DNA of 64,000 bases from the NCBI GenBank assembly GCA_900175165.2, contig FWWN02000674.1, forward strand, positions 119,404 through 183,403. The letters run 5' to 3'. The DNA comes from Rhizomucor pusillus. Taxonomy: Eukaryota; Mucoromycota; Mucoromycetes; Mucorales; Lichtheimiaceae. How positions within the stretch are numbered: the first letter of the stretch is position 1; every line of letters begins with the position of its first letter. The notes under the pieces are model-generated. The model did no database searches, was not told the origin of the DNA, and saw only the letters and a list, made by a program, of their open reading frames with translations. A program made the translations under genes and the position numbers. Of this stretch, positions 1 through 10,379 are shown piece after piece.

Positions 1-112
1 CAATCCGCCGTTGCCGTTGCATGTTTAATGTACATAAACTCCTTTCTCTTTTTTTCCTTGTAGTTATCTTTGCATGGATGATTATAGTGATTAAAAATTA
101 GTACTGCTGCTA

Positions 113-1113
113 TTACTCTATGGGATCTCCCCATTGATTCCTTCGAACTGCTCCGCCGCGATCCTCCGTCTCCTCTCGTGTTCTTGGTAGCTCATCAGGA
201 ACCTGTTCGGCAGCACGTTCTGCAAAAGTATTTGGTCGTCTCTGTGGTTCTGATGGCGGTGCTTTCATGGCTTCACTGCGTATTTTTGCCCATGCACTGT
301 CTGGCGCATTCTGAGCGCGAATCCTATCCCACGCACTCTCTTGCCGAGTTCCCTGTTGCTGTGGTTGCTGTGGTTGCTGCCATTTTGGTTGCTCAGGAGG
401 AGTAGCTTGACCACCCCAGGGAGATGATTGCTGTTGCTGCTGCTGAACCGGCTCCCGCTCAAATTCAGATGACAGTCTACCGTAGTCGTTCGCGTGCTCG
501 GAAGCAAACTCGTCAACGTTATTTGATGATGATGATGAATGTGGCGCTGTTGGTCGAGGAGGTGGTGGAAGCCGCTGGCGACCTTGCGTGGCAATTTCCC
601 GCCTAAATGCAAAGTGGTGAGACTCGGCGAATGCTGCAACAAGTATATTAGATATTTACTGCATATCTTTGATGAGTTGGATGATCCTGTCGGCGTGAGG
701 GGACTGCTTTACGGTATTAGCTGCGGAAAGTGTCCCGGCAATGAGACCGACTTGGGCAGCGACGAAAAATCCACCGCCTGCAAACAACGCAGCTTTCAGA
801 GGAGAAAACCGTCGTCTTATACCTATCAAAATGTTATATCAGTATATATATACTGTTGCTTGGCATGCTTTTCTAGATAATGATACTTGCTATAAACAAG
901 CATAGTAGTCGTGCCGACGAAGCCGCCCAAGTTGCCTATGTGGAATGACGCGTGTCAGCAATGTGTATTACAGTGAGACGTTGAGAGAGTTGAGTGAATC
1001 GTACGGTAAGTTAGCACTTGACGGCGTGCAGTATCAATTGTTTGGACTTCTTGCTCAGACAAGTTATATTCCTTAACACGGTCTCGAATGCGCTGCAAGG
1101 TTTCGTCGTTCAT
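113..1113 (-). CDS. OCIA domain-containing protein (mitochondrial/endosomal membrane)
   Basis: Four-exon model: 1113-1005, 935-887, 815-660 and 602-113, summing to 267 residues. The N-terminal half holds an OCIA-like block: an acidic/basic start, then ARRQVLTYRNLGGFVG, a hydrophobic stretch, then LFAGGGFFVAAQVGLIAGTL, compatible with paired membrane helices. The C-terminal half is low complexity (poly-Ser, poly-Gln) and ends RNQWGDPIE, a tail like that of other fungal OCIA proteins. The second intron is the least certain: donor at 886, acceptor chosen after TATAAG at 816 because the nearer AG breaks the frame. OCIA proteins of animals sit in mitochondria or endosomes and affect respiratory complex assembly; the fungal role is not established. 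The family call rests on memory of the domain, not a search. Confidence 0.66.
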
Positions 1114-1460
1114 GGTGGTGGTGGTTCGAGTTTCGAAAAGGAAGGTGCTGCCGACACGATCTCCGCAAAAGTAATGAATGCTCGCCGCTCCCGGTTCTTG
1201 TGGTACCTCAACTTGACTTTCCTCTTTTCTTTCGAATCGAGTATATGCCAACGTCTTCATATTTGCTTGCAGCAGTTTAGAATTCGCGCTTTTGTTCCGT
1301 ATCTATAAATATCATAGGACACTGTATTGACAACTGTCTAAGGTACGTTTTATCAAGCACCAAACGGTTGCCCTCCCACCTTGAACAAGATGAATGACGA
1401 TACCCTGTCATCTACGCTTGACAATAGTTAGCGTCTCTCTCCTTTGCTCATTCTTTCCCA
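1114..1460. promoter_or_regulatory. Divergent promoter region
   Basis: Intergenic stretch between the OCIA gene (-) and the RRM gene (+), both transcribed away from it, so it should hold both promoters. A TATA-like tataaatatca lies near 1302-1312. I see no gene or clear operator here. Confidence 0.35.
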
Positions 1461-3383
1461 ATGGCAAGCCCTCAGTCCGGTAACACCACTCCCGAGCCAG
1501 CATCGAGCAGCAGCACCGATGTTCGCAACAAGCCAGAAGCTGAACAGAAGCAGCAGCAATCTCAGTCGGTGGCAGCGGCGGCGACAGAGGTGAAAGCAAG
1601 CAGCAGCAGCAGCAGCAACAGCGTGCCTACCTCGCCGCCGTATCCCCCTACTTACAGAGCCGCGGCTTACGTTGATCCTTCGCACTACGATCCTGCTCAC
1701 CATCACCATCCTCATCCGAATGGTTTTGATCCCAACGATCCCGCGGCTTATGCAGCGTACGTGTACCCCTTGAGCCCTCAGTTTTCAGTGCAATACTATT
1801 CAGACTATGGCAATGGATACCAAAGCTACCCTGGATCACCTGCATTACATCCACAGTCGCCGCCTATGAACCCGACGAGCCCGCCCTTCAGTCCGACGTT
1901 TCAATATCAGCATCATCAACAGCCGCCGGCTGCTTCAGGCATTACGCTCTCGCCACCGACGCATGCGTACGTGCCTCCTCCGCACTCTCATCATCATTTT
2001 CCACCTATTCACATTTCCTCCCCGGTTTTGACGGGTGCTGCCTCCGTTCCTGGCTCGCCGCCCCACCAATTTATACAGCCGCTCCCTGCGCCATTCAGCC
2101 TTTCGAGCGATCTGCGCCAGAAGCGAAACCAATCTAACCAGCACCACCAATCTTCTGATCAGCAACAGCAGCAGCCTGTCCATTACCACACTCACAATGT
2201 CTATGTTCGTGGCCTATCGCCATCAACTACCGATGAATCTTTCCAGGAGCTATGCAGTGTGTAGGTGCCAGGGTTGCTTGCTTGGAAGGAAGGTAGTTGC
2301 TGACGCTAGAATTTGTCTCAGGTACGGCAAGATCACGTCTTCCAAGGCAATCATCGATCAAAAAACGGGTGAATGCAAAGGATATGGTTTCACAATGTAC
2401 GAAAACGTCGAGGATTGCCACCGAGCTATAGAGGGTCTAAACAAGGCTGGACTGCAAGCTTCATTTGCAAGAGTGGGACAGGTAAGAAAAATCTTTACTC
2501 CCACGTTGCGGTAAATTCAAATATTTTCCCATTAGGAGTCGTTCAGCTCTCGCTTGAGGAGTCTACAGGACGAATCATCGACTAATATTTACATTTCGAA
2601 TCTGCCCCTGGACATGACAGAACAGGTGACGATCTCTGTTTATGATGAATTTGTTCACTTCAATGCTGGGAAAGCTGACAATAAATGTCCTACAGAAACT
2701 CGAGGAGCTTTTCCAGCCTCACAAGACAGTTTCCAACCGAATCCTGAGAGACCCAGTCTCTAACATTAGCCGCGGCGTTGGATTTGCGAGGTAACAAAGA
2801 GAAAAATCGTGTTATGTGCATTGCTGATCTGACCGTATTTAGAATGTCCGACCGCGCATCAGCAATTGCCATCATTGAAAAGTTCAACGGCCAGACAGTA
2901 GACGGATCATCTGCCCCGCTCCAGGTTCGCTTTGCAGACTCACCTGCGCAAAAGAAACTCAAGAACCAAACCGCTCGCAAACGAATGATTCGGCCGCGTG
3001 ATTTCCAGGCAATGGCCGGATTCCCTATGCGCACAATGATGCCTATCACTCCAGAAACGATGCTCGGAATTGCACCAGCGGGTGCGCCTGCCCATCTCTA
3101 CTATTATGAACAACAACAGTAAGTCGATTGGTCTTGTAAAGTGAAATAATTGGATACAGCGTATTCATTAAATACGGAAACTTAAAGCTACGTACACTAC
3201 CCGGTACCCATGCCCACAGTATCCACGGAACTTCCAGCAGACGAACACGGTGGATTGCACCGGCAGTCAGCTGCTCCCCTCGCATCCCCTCCAGACGAGG
3301 ATGTCAAGGACCTATCGTCTGCCATGGAAAAGCAGCTCCACGTATCACCCAACAGTGAATCGGTTGCCGTCAGCCAACAATAG
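1461..3383 (+). CDS. RBMS/MSSP-like protein with two RRM domains
   Basis: Six exons (1461-2260, 2322-2481, 2536-2625, 2696-2790, 2843-3118, 3188-3383) give 538 residues. The first ~245 residues are disordered, rich in S, P, H, Y and Q. RRM1 follows, starting NVYVRGLSPSTTDESF with the RNP1-like KGYGFTMYEN; RRM2 starts NIYISNLPLDMTEQ with RNP1 RGVGFARM. This tandem arrangement, including the ILRD and GVGFAR blocks, is typical of the RBMS (MSSP) family of single-stranded RNA/DNA-binding proteins. The C-terminus is acidic and disordered. All introns are short GT-AG. Likely a cytoplasmic mRNA-binding regulator; its targets cannot be read from sequence. Confidence 0.85.
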
Positions 3384-3759
3384 TTTCTAATTCTGTGGTT
3401 TCTAATGAAAAAGCGCTCTTTCCCTCTCAGGTTGCCGCTCCTTTTCTAGAAGAATTGTTTTCGTCTTTCCTTGATTCATCAACAACCAAGTAGAATAAGT
3501 CCATGATTTTCTTTTTTTGTCTTTTTTTCTTTTCTCGTTGATGTTGATGCAACGAGGCTATCGAGCTCTGCCCCTCTTTTTTTGTTTTCAAAGAAAAGAT
3601 TAAATCTTTTGTGTTTAATTCAGTCCATTATCATCGATGCTGATGTAAAAAACATTGTGCATGATATCTAGAACTCTGACTCAATGGTAACCGAATACTC
3701 GTCTTGGACCCGCTTTTTAAACCGTGGCTTGGTGACACAAGGTATCTCGCTTTTCAAGC
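3384..3759. other. Intergenic, T-rich 3' region and Cox16 promoter
   Basis: Contains T-rich runs near 3505-3535 and 3575-3600, probably the 3' UTR of the RRM gene, followed by the promoter of the Cox16 gene. No coding potential was recognised. Confidence 0.4.
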
Positions 3760-4208
3760 ATGCCAACTTTCCAGTCGAAACCGTACAATAAGAACAGCTC
3801 GTTCGATGTCCTTGCAGCAAAAGTAAAACGACGACCGCTGTTACTGTTCGGTCTGCCATTTGTGACTATCATTGTCGCGGGATCCTTTGGGTTGGCGCAA
3901 TTGACGCAAACACGCTACGATCATCGAGACATGAAGGTCAAACAGGTATGTCTTTTTCACACGTCGAAGGAAAAAACACAGCTCGAGTAATAACCTTTTT
4001 CTCTGAAAGGTTGCCAAAGAAGAGTCGCTTGGTATGGCAAAGAATCGTCGCAAGTTAAGCATACAAGAGGAATACTGGGTAAATATTATCTACATTTCCT
4101 GGTACTAGTTGCAGTCTACTGATATTTACCACGACGCAGCGGCTGCAAGCAAAAACGGACGAGGATTGGGAGCAAGTGCGAATCGAACGACCACCCGGAG
4201 TGGAGTAA
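3760..4208 (+). CDS. COX16: Cox16, cytochrome c oxidase assembly protein
   Basis: Three exons (3760-3945, 4010-4078, 4140-4208) encode 107 residues. The sequence KRRPLLLFGLPFVTIIVAG followed by SFGLAQLTQTRYDHRDMKV is the classic Cox16 signature: a single inner-membrane helix followed by a polar YDxxDxK segment. A second conserved block reads RRKLSIQEEYW. Cox16 is a small mitochondrial inner-membrane protein needed to assemble complex IV. Length matches the family (about 100-140 residues). Both introns are GT-AG and exon phases sum correctly. Confidence 0.9.
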
Positions 4209-4319
4209 CAATTGTGTAATAATAGATGTGTATATACCCCAAATGATTTTAATGATATTATTGTTATTATTGTTGAATGAAAAAAGGAAAAAGAAGCAGA
4301 AGAAAAAAAAATACAACGA

Positions 4320-5266
4320 TCATGCAGCTTGGTTAGCCTCTTGGATCAGTTCAGCCAACTCTCCCGATGCAGCGAGCTCCTTGACGATATCGAGACCGCC
4401 GATCAACTCGCCCTTGATGTACATTTGCGGATAAGTAGGCCAGTTCGAATATGCCTTCAAACCTGCAACGACAACGTCAGCAACTTGTAAGTATTTACAA
4501 ACTTTAATGTACGTACCTTGGCGCACATCCTCATCGGACAAGATGTTGAAAGAGCTGTATTTAACTTGACGTTCGTTCAAAATTTCAAGCAACTGACGGG
4601 TGAATCCACATCGAGGCTGGAGAAGTGGGTTCATTTAATATTTACGTGAAAGAGAAGTGTGTGTGAGTGTGTGTGCACATATACGTACCTGCTGTGGAGT
4701 GCCCTTGATAAATAACATGACGGGAGCGCTGTTGATAAGCTCCTTGAGGCGGGTATTCAAGTCCTTTGCAGATTTGACATTGTTTTCGAGACCAGGTTTA
4801 CCAGCAGCAGCAGCATTGGAGACGCTCTTTGCATGCTTTCCAACTGCATTTGCTAGCTCAGCAGCCTTTGCGCCCTCGACACGTTCAACTTCTTTGCCAT
4901 TCTACACCGTGATACGCCAGTCAGCCACTTATCGCCCGCCTTGCATCCACTCTGATTTACCTTTAGGATAATGAATAAAGGAACCGCATCAATCTCAAAC
5001 TGCTCAGAGATATCGGCAAAGTTATCGGCTTCAATCTAGATATTAGTATTAGTCTTTCTGTCCACCTTGACAATTGCTGGTAGCTTATTAATCACCTTCA
5101 AGAATGTCAAGGAAGAAAACTTTGTCGCCAATTCTGCGTAAACGTCGTTCATTTGCAGGCATGGCTCTGCCCAGGGTGCCCAAAAGTTGAGCACGGTGAC
5201 AGAATCCTTCTTTGCTGTAAGATCAGCGAATTGAGCGTCGCTGGTAATGTCTATGAGGTTTGCCAT
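4320..5266 (-). CDS. GRX4: Monothiol glutaredoxin with thioredoxin domain (Grx3/Grx4/PICOT type)
   Basis: Five exons (5266-5096, 5035-4961, 4901-4689, 4616-4517, 4462-4320) encode 233 residues. Residues 1-100 form a thioredoxin-like domain with WAEPC in place of the redox-active WCGPC, as in yeast Grx3/4. Residues ~125-233 form a glutaredoxin domain with [20 protein letters not shown], then the [16 protein letters not shown] block that binds glutathione. The family acts as a [2Fe-2S]-glutathione hub for iron sensing and cytosolic iron trafficking. The active-site motif reads CGFT instead of the near-invariant CGFS; see findings. The methionine at 5266 is the first in a good domain context. 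Confidence 0.92.
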
Positions 5267-5585
5267 GTCTAACAAGGATCGAAAAAGTAGTGGATGGTAT
5301 AGCTGGGCGGGATCTCCCCGCAAAGCTGGATGGCTGAAGTATTATTTTCATCAGTGGATTTTTGATTGGAGCGATCTTTGCTCACCTTTGATGCAGAGTT
5401 TGATATTTCCTTCCTTATAACCGGTACAATGCAGAAATCAAGCAACGGATGTATAAGTTGATGGTGTGCACGAGAGCAGACAGGAAATTTCGATAGATTT
5501 TAGAATACAACGGAAAAGCAAAGTTAACGTAAAAGACACCGTACACGAAAAAAGTTTTTACAGATACTATATACAAAAGTATAGC
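5267..5585. other. Intergenic: Grx promoter and upstream gene 3' end
   Basis: Contains the promoter of the glutaredoxin gene and the 3' flank of the next minus-strand gene. Nothing else was recognised. Confidence 0.35.
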
Positions 5586-7331
5586 TTATACTGGATTTGT
5601 TCGCCGTCGTCGTTTAAAGGAAGATCCTTCTTCTTCTAAATCTCCTGGTAGATTCAAGTTATGTGTATTAATAGGCTGCTTCTCGCACTGCAAACTTCAC
5701 TGTTGATGACCTACCACTATCTCCTCTGTATCTGGAGCGTTTTTCGCGATATCTTCTGTCTGGGTCATAAATCTCAATCCAAAACGGGTTTGTTTTCAAG
5801 GAGCCATCGGGACCACTGGCACAAACCAAACTGAATTAGCTCGAATATCTAACATCGCATGTAGCTGGTATACTTACGGCACATGCTCTGTCCGACGCAG
5901 TTTTACGTGGGGTATTTGCTGTACTATCTCGCGCATGACGCCAATGTGCTTCTTATCCGGTGCATTTGGTGGCTCCTAAAGTCTCTTTGTCAGACGACGC
6001 TTGAAGACTGACATGCTAAAAATTAGACTTACCCGGTTCGTCTGCTGCTGCTGATGCCCTCGGTAAACATCCCGTATAAAAGTAGAAGACGGAAGTACAC
6101 GCACTGCTCCCTGCAAATTGTGTGGCCGTATAGGCAAGGCTGCTGCTGGTTTTGTGATGCGATTAGGTCTAGGGGAACGCTGGGGTGATGAAGGACGAAT
6201 AGGCGATTTGGAGGGTGGAGACGGTAAAGAGCTATTATCTCTGAACGGTACAGACATACGGGTATGTGATGGATTGGGGCTGGCTGGCAAGCCCTGTGAT
6301 GGAGGAGGAGGAGGTAGAGGTATAGGTGACGGTGCCGAGGGCTTCGTGATGGATTTCAAAGATTCTCTGTATCCAGCAACCTAGAAATCTGAATTAGTTT
6401 TTTTACTCCATAACAGCAACGTTGCTTGCAGTGCTTGCCTCTTTTTGCAAATGCATTATTTGTCTTTCCAAGCGAGCCACGCGCTCATCGTAATCTGGAT
6501 TTACGGCTTCTCCAGAAGAAGATGGCACACTGTTTGTTTTTGCCACGTTACGTTCTTGCTTTTTCGGACTAGGTGTAGGTGATGTCTGCAATACCGGCTC
6601 TTGCACCGCGGTACCAAACGACCCTGAGGTATCATTCTCATCAGAGAAACTTTCCGCAGTTGCAAAAGATGTCCGGCTTCTTTCAAGTGGTCGTGGTTCT
6701 GCTGCTTTTTGCAGTTGCTGCTCCTCTTGCTCTGCTTGAGTAGCTTCTTCCGCCTCACTCCGCAACCTATCCAGCATTGTGCTTAATTCTTGAATTCGTT
6801 GCAGCCTGCTAGAGTGACTTCGTCTCCGTGGATCACGACTGCGGGATATAGACGATTGGGAAATCGAGGATCGGGTGCTTTGTCTTGAATGTTTACCACC
6901 TTTTCCACCTCGGATGTCAGCCAACTCTAGGACGCTACATTTGTTGAATGCAACTACTTACTATTCGAATAGCTGGACCAGTACTGATCCAGCGTAGGTG
7001 TCAACGGCGGTGAACTGATTTGAGAATATCCCTCGTCTACGCGCTGCTCAAAAGATTAAACTTTTATGCAATATATCAACCGTCTCTTTCCACAACATAC
7101 CGAGGCGACCGTGACTTGAACGTTGGATGCATTAGGGGGCGATCGGAAACCCATACTTCCAAAGAAGCGCTCGAATTCAGAGTTTGCATAACTGACCGTT
7201 CTCTTGACCGTCGTAGCGACGCTGTCCCAGAATGAGGGTGATTGACGCGCAGAGTCGATTGCACCGTTAGAGTCGCTGTCCTCCGCTCTGAGTGTCTTTG
7301 AGGACGGCTGCCATCCAAAGCCGTCTGCCAT
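5586..7331 (-). CDS. Proline/serine-rich protein of unknown function with coiled coil
   Basis: Unrecognised multi-exon gene. The proposed start at 7331 gives MADGFGWQPSSK (a second Met lies 6 nt upstream). An N-terminal block FWDSVATTVKRTVSYANSEF ends at the donor 7100. The middle exon (about 6920-6410) is S/R-rich, then predicted coiled coil (SRLQRIQELSTMLDRLRSEA; YDERVARLERQIMHLQKEA). Next is a proline-rich stretch (about 6390-6033), then a conserved-looking end: MREIVQQIPHVKLRRTE, then TNPFWIEIYDPDRRYREKRS and a basic KRRRR tail. Exons 5975-5878, 5815-5715 and 5644-5586 are well supported. Two upstream introns (near 6960-6920 and 6430-6380) are very short and uncertain. MREIVQQIPHVKLRRT resembles an actin-binding WH2 motif, which is only a suggestion. 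Confidence 0.6.
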
Positions 7332-7337
7332 GTTCAT

Positions 7338-7984
7338 GATGTTTACGTGCTTACAAAGAGGTGTTCTTTGTGCAGACAGCAGCGACTTGGACTTTGAAAA
7401 TCTTGCAAAGAACAGGAACAAAGGGAGTCCGCTGTGGTGCTGCTTGCTGCTTTTGTGCTTGATTTTGCGGACCGCTGAATTAAACAATGTCATGATCAAT
7501 ATTGGTCAGCCAAAGATTCGCACTGAGGGCCCCAAAATCGTCTTGGATTGACCGCATAATGGGACAAGATTCTGTCTTCTTGATGATTGTATCTTCATAT
7601 CACAGCGAAGCGCATGATTCCGAGATATGAAAAGGTAGGATATCATACACGAATCTGCAGCAATAATTTCGACGTGAGAGCGACAAAACAATCTTTTCTT
7701 TTCAGACCGGATAGAAACAAGCTTTAGCATATCGTAGTCAAGAAGGGAAATCGTGGGTGATGATGATAGAATCATTGATTGCGCATCGCCCAGCAGTTTC
7801 CTAATATCTTAATGGACAAAGTAGAAAAGTACGACGGACACTACATCCATGGCTGAAGCTATTAAACAATTGCCAGGTCTGATAATGTATAATTTGTTTC
7901 GGTGGTTTTTCTATAGATGGGGAAACATGGAAATAAGGGTGGATCTTGAGATGCTTGATGTATAATATACTCGATCTATGATAA
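7338..7984. other. Intergenic region, no gene recognised
   Basis: About 650 bases between two minus-strand genes. An 89-codon minus-strand frame (7775-7506) has no recognisable similarity and no clear Met start. Probably promoter of the unknown gene plus 3' UTR of the O-fucosyltransferase-like gene. Confidence 0.35.
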
Positions 7985-9540
7985 TTACAATGCAAAATAA
8001 TCCATGGGCAAACGGATAGTGGGGTTTCCGGCGCTGTATGCTTGCAACCTTTCTTCCATGATTCGCTTTGTGAAACTACTTTGTTTGCCGCAAACAGCCG
8101 GTTTCCCTGCCAAAAAGTACTCTGCTCGCATGGCTACGAGCTTGTCGATAATTCCAAGTACACTCATATCTGGTGGTCGCACCGGCGAAGTGACGGGGAT
8201 GAGGTTCCAGTGGTCAGCCGGTAGCTCTTCGTAAGGAATGGGTTGATTTTCCCGTTTAAGTATAGTGAGATATACATCGAGATTGGTGTAAACGTATTTG
8301 ATAGCATCGTGATGGTCCTGCTTTAACTCGCTCGGTTTAAATGACATTGATTCTGGAACTGCTTTCGAAGTGTTCAACAAATGAGGATAATCCGTCAAGA
8401 GGAACAAGCGGAGAGGTTTCTCGCTGCGACTTTCGATGTCCTTGACCTTGTTCACAAGGGATTGAGCACATGGGACCATATTCGTGACAGGCTCTAAGCG
8501 CTCCATACGCCAATGAATAGCTACAAACGGGCTCAATTGCTCAGCAATCGCATCCGCAATCTTCGTCCAACGTTTACTGTATGACAAGGGAGTATATGCT
8601 TCAGGATTTTCAATGTAAGTAAATCTGGCAAATGGGTTAGCAGCTTGTCACATAGCATGGCTCGGTTTCATTACTCACCGACGATCGTAAAGCAAGCTGA
8701 TAACATCGAGCGGCGGAGCCTCGCCATCCCCTATGTATTCCCTCTTGCGTGCTTCATCCGACAATGCATTTAAAAGAATCTCGGTGTAGTTTCCTTCTCT
8801 CCTGCTGAAATCCTCCGGGTCGTCGAGATAAAATCGCTTTCTAGGCCAGCCTGTGTAATCCAATATGCCTTCGTAGCAATTCTTTGCCTTGTCCAAGAAA
8901 TGCAGATTTTCGCTAATCTCCACGTAGACTTCTTGCGATGTAGGAGTTTCGACCTGGTTGCGCTCGGTAATCCATTTGTTGAAATCCTCTACAGTGATGA
9001 AACTAAAGTGTTCTTGATTCTGCAAAAGCCAGTCGTCATCGTAGTAAAAGCTAAACGGGTATTTGCGACAGGCGCCTAGATGAGAGCTGTGGACATTGGG
9101 TAAAACAATAGTGCGATCGAGTTTGCCCGAGAGAAAAGCGAGCTGTCGAAAGTGTTCTTGAGCCTTGGACTCTGCAAATATCCTAGTTACTCGGAATGTT
9201 TCCCCAACAAGTGAAGATTCTGTATCTGACCTTGCTCCGTGATCGCGACCGGAAGCATAAAGCGACAGCGATCACGTCCACAATATTTTCGGTCGATCAT
9301 TCTTATCCTTGATTCCTTGTCAATCGGATCGTTTCGTTGCTGCCATTCAACTTGAAGCGTTCCATCTGGTCGCATTTCTTGATGACCTTGCGGTCGAACA
9401 TATTCGAGGGTATCAAAAGTGTCATCAACGATTGGAGGGGTATTGCGAGAAACAAAACGTCCCGAGAAATAAAAGAACAATAAAATAAAGCACAGCAGTG
9501 CGAGGTTGCGTCGCAGTGACCTTCCGTTCCATAAAGGCAT
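7985..9540 (-). CDS. O-fucosyltransferase-like type II membrane glycosyltransferase
   Basis: Three exons (9540-9231, 9171-8679, 8624-7985) encode 480 residues. A short basic N-terminus (MPLWNGRSLRRN) precedes one hydrophobic segment (LALLCFILLFFYFSGRF), the layout of a Golgi/ER type II enzyme. The lumenal part starts with YCGRDRCRFMLPVAITEQ and has LAFLSGKLDRTIVLPN, a block like the start of GDP-fucose protein O-fucosyltransferase folds. FVAIHWRMERLE is a candidate for the conserved basic (HxR-type) sugar-nucleotide motif, followed by LRLFLLTDYPHLLN. The C-terminus CGKQSSFTKRIMEER resembles the family's ending that checks folding. Acceptor protein and sugar are unknown. A more distant relative lies at 57.6-59.0 kb. 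Confidence 0.7.
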
Positions 9541-10379
9541 TCCCAGAATGGCGCGCAGAAAGAGAGAAGAGAAACAAAATGTTTGACAGTGAAAAAATAG
9601 GTTTGGTGACACAACCGCTTTCGGGAGCTGTCGATCTCTTTGGTTGTCGGTTGCCAAATTCGGCAATCGTGTTCGCTCTTGTCGACGTCAAGACGGACAA
9701 TGCGTGTATTTCTCTCTGTCACAGGAGACACACGCACATGCTCGTTGCTCGAAAACATGTAAATTATATGATTTCTCATTTAATTCCTCATTTATATCCT
9801 TAAATACAATAATCGCTACTTGTCGACTAGTCATCGGTTTTGGAGCTAATGCCTTTTACCACAGCAGACTAAACTACGTAAGGAACAACTAGTACTATGC
9901 AGTTCGATCTAATGTATCGAATGGTTTGCATTTCAAGCAGCAGAAATTTGAGCTTATGATATTTCACAACAAGGACAAAGGTCCCCGTAAAATCGCCAGC
10001 AGAGTATTGCTATTAGAAGTACTGTATACGTACATTACGTCTATGCACATACTTAGTAGTTCGACATATGTCGAGTGTAACTCTCAGAAAAAGCAGGACA
10101 CAAAGTGTTATGCATTAAGTACCGCGTGGTTGAACAAGTAGTTGGTGAAGAAGAAGATTAATGGTTGCTTGTTACATGTTCGGGACTACATAATGGAATC
10201 TGGGGCGCATGCAAGTTTTCAAAGGTCAGCAAGGTCAGCACCGGCAGCTGGCTGCGCTGCGGGAAGGGCGGCATTGTCGAAACATCGATTCGGCTTTCTT
10301 CTTGCGAATTCTTGTCCAAAAACCTTGGCGCTCTTTTTCTCCTCCCCCTTTTGCTCCTCGATTGCAATCGTGCCAACTC
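9541..10379. other. Intergenic divergent region
   Basis: Lies between two divergently transcribed genes. Several 60-100 codon frames occur on both strands, but none has domain-like sequence. Probably promoters of the O-fucosyltransferase-like gene (-) and the Hse1 gene (+). A C/T-rich run at about 10330-10365 precedes the Hse1 start. Confidence 0.35.

Noticed and set aside
1428..2195. Several Arg/Val- and Leu-rich minus-strand frames opposite the RRM gene
   Set aside because: Low-complexity shadows of the S/P/Q/H-rich coding strand.
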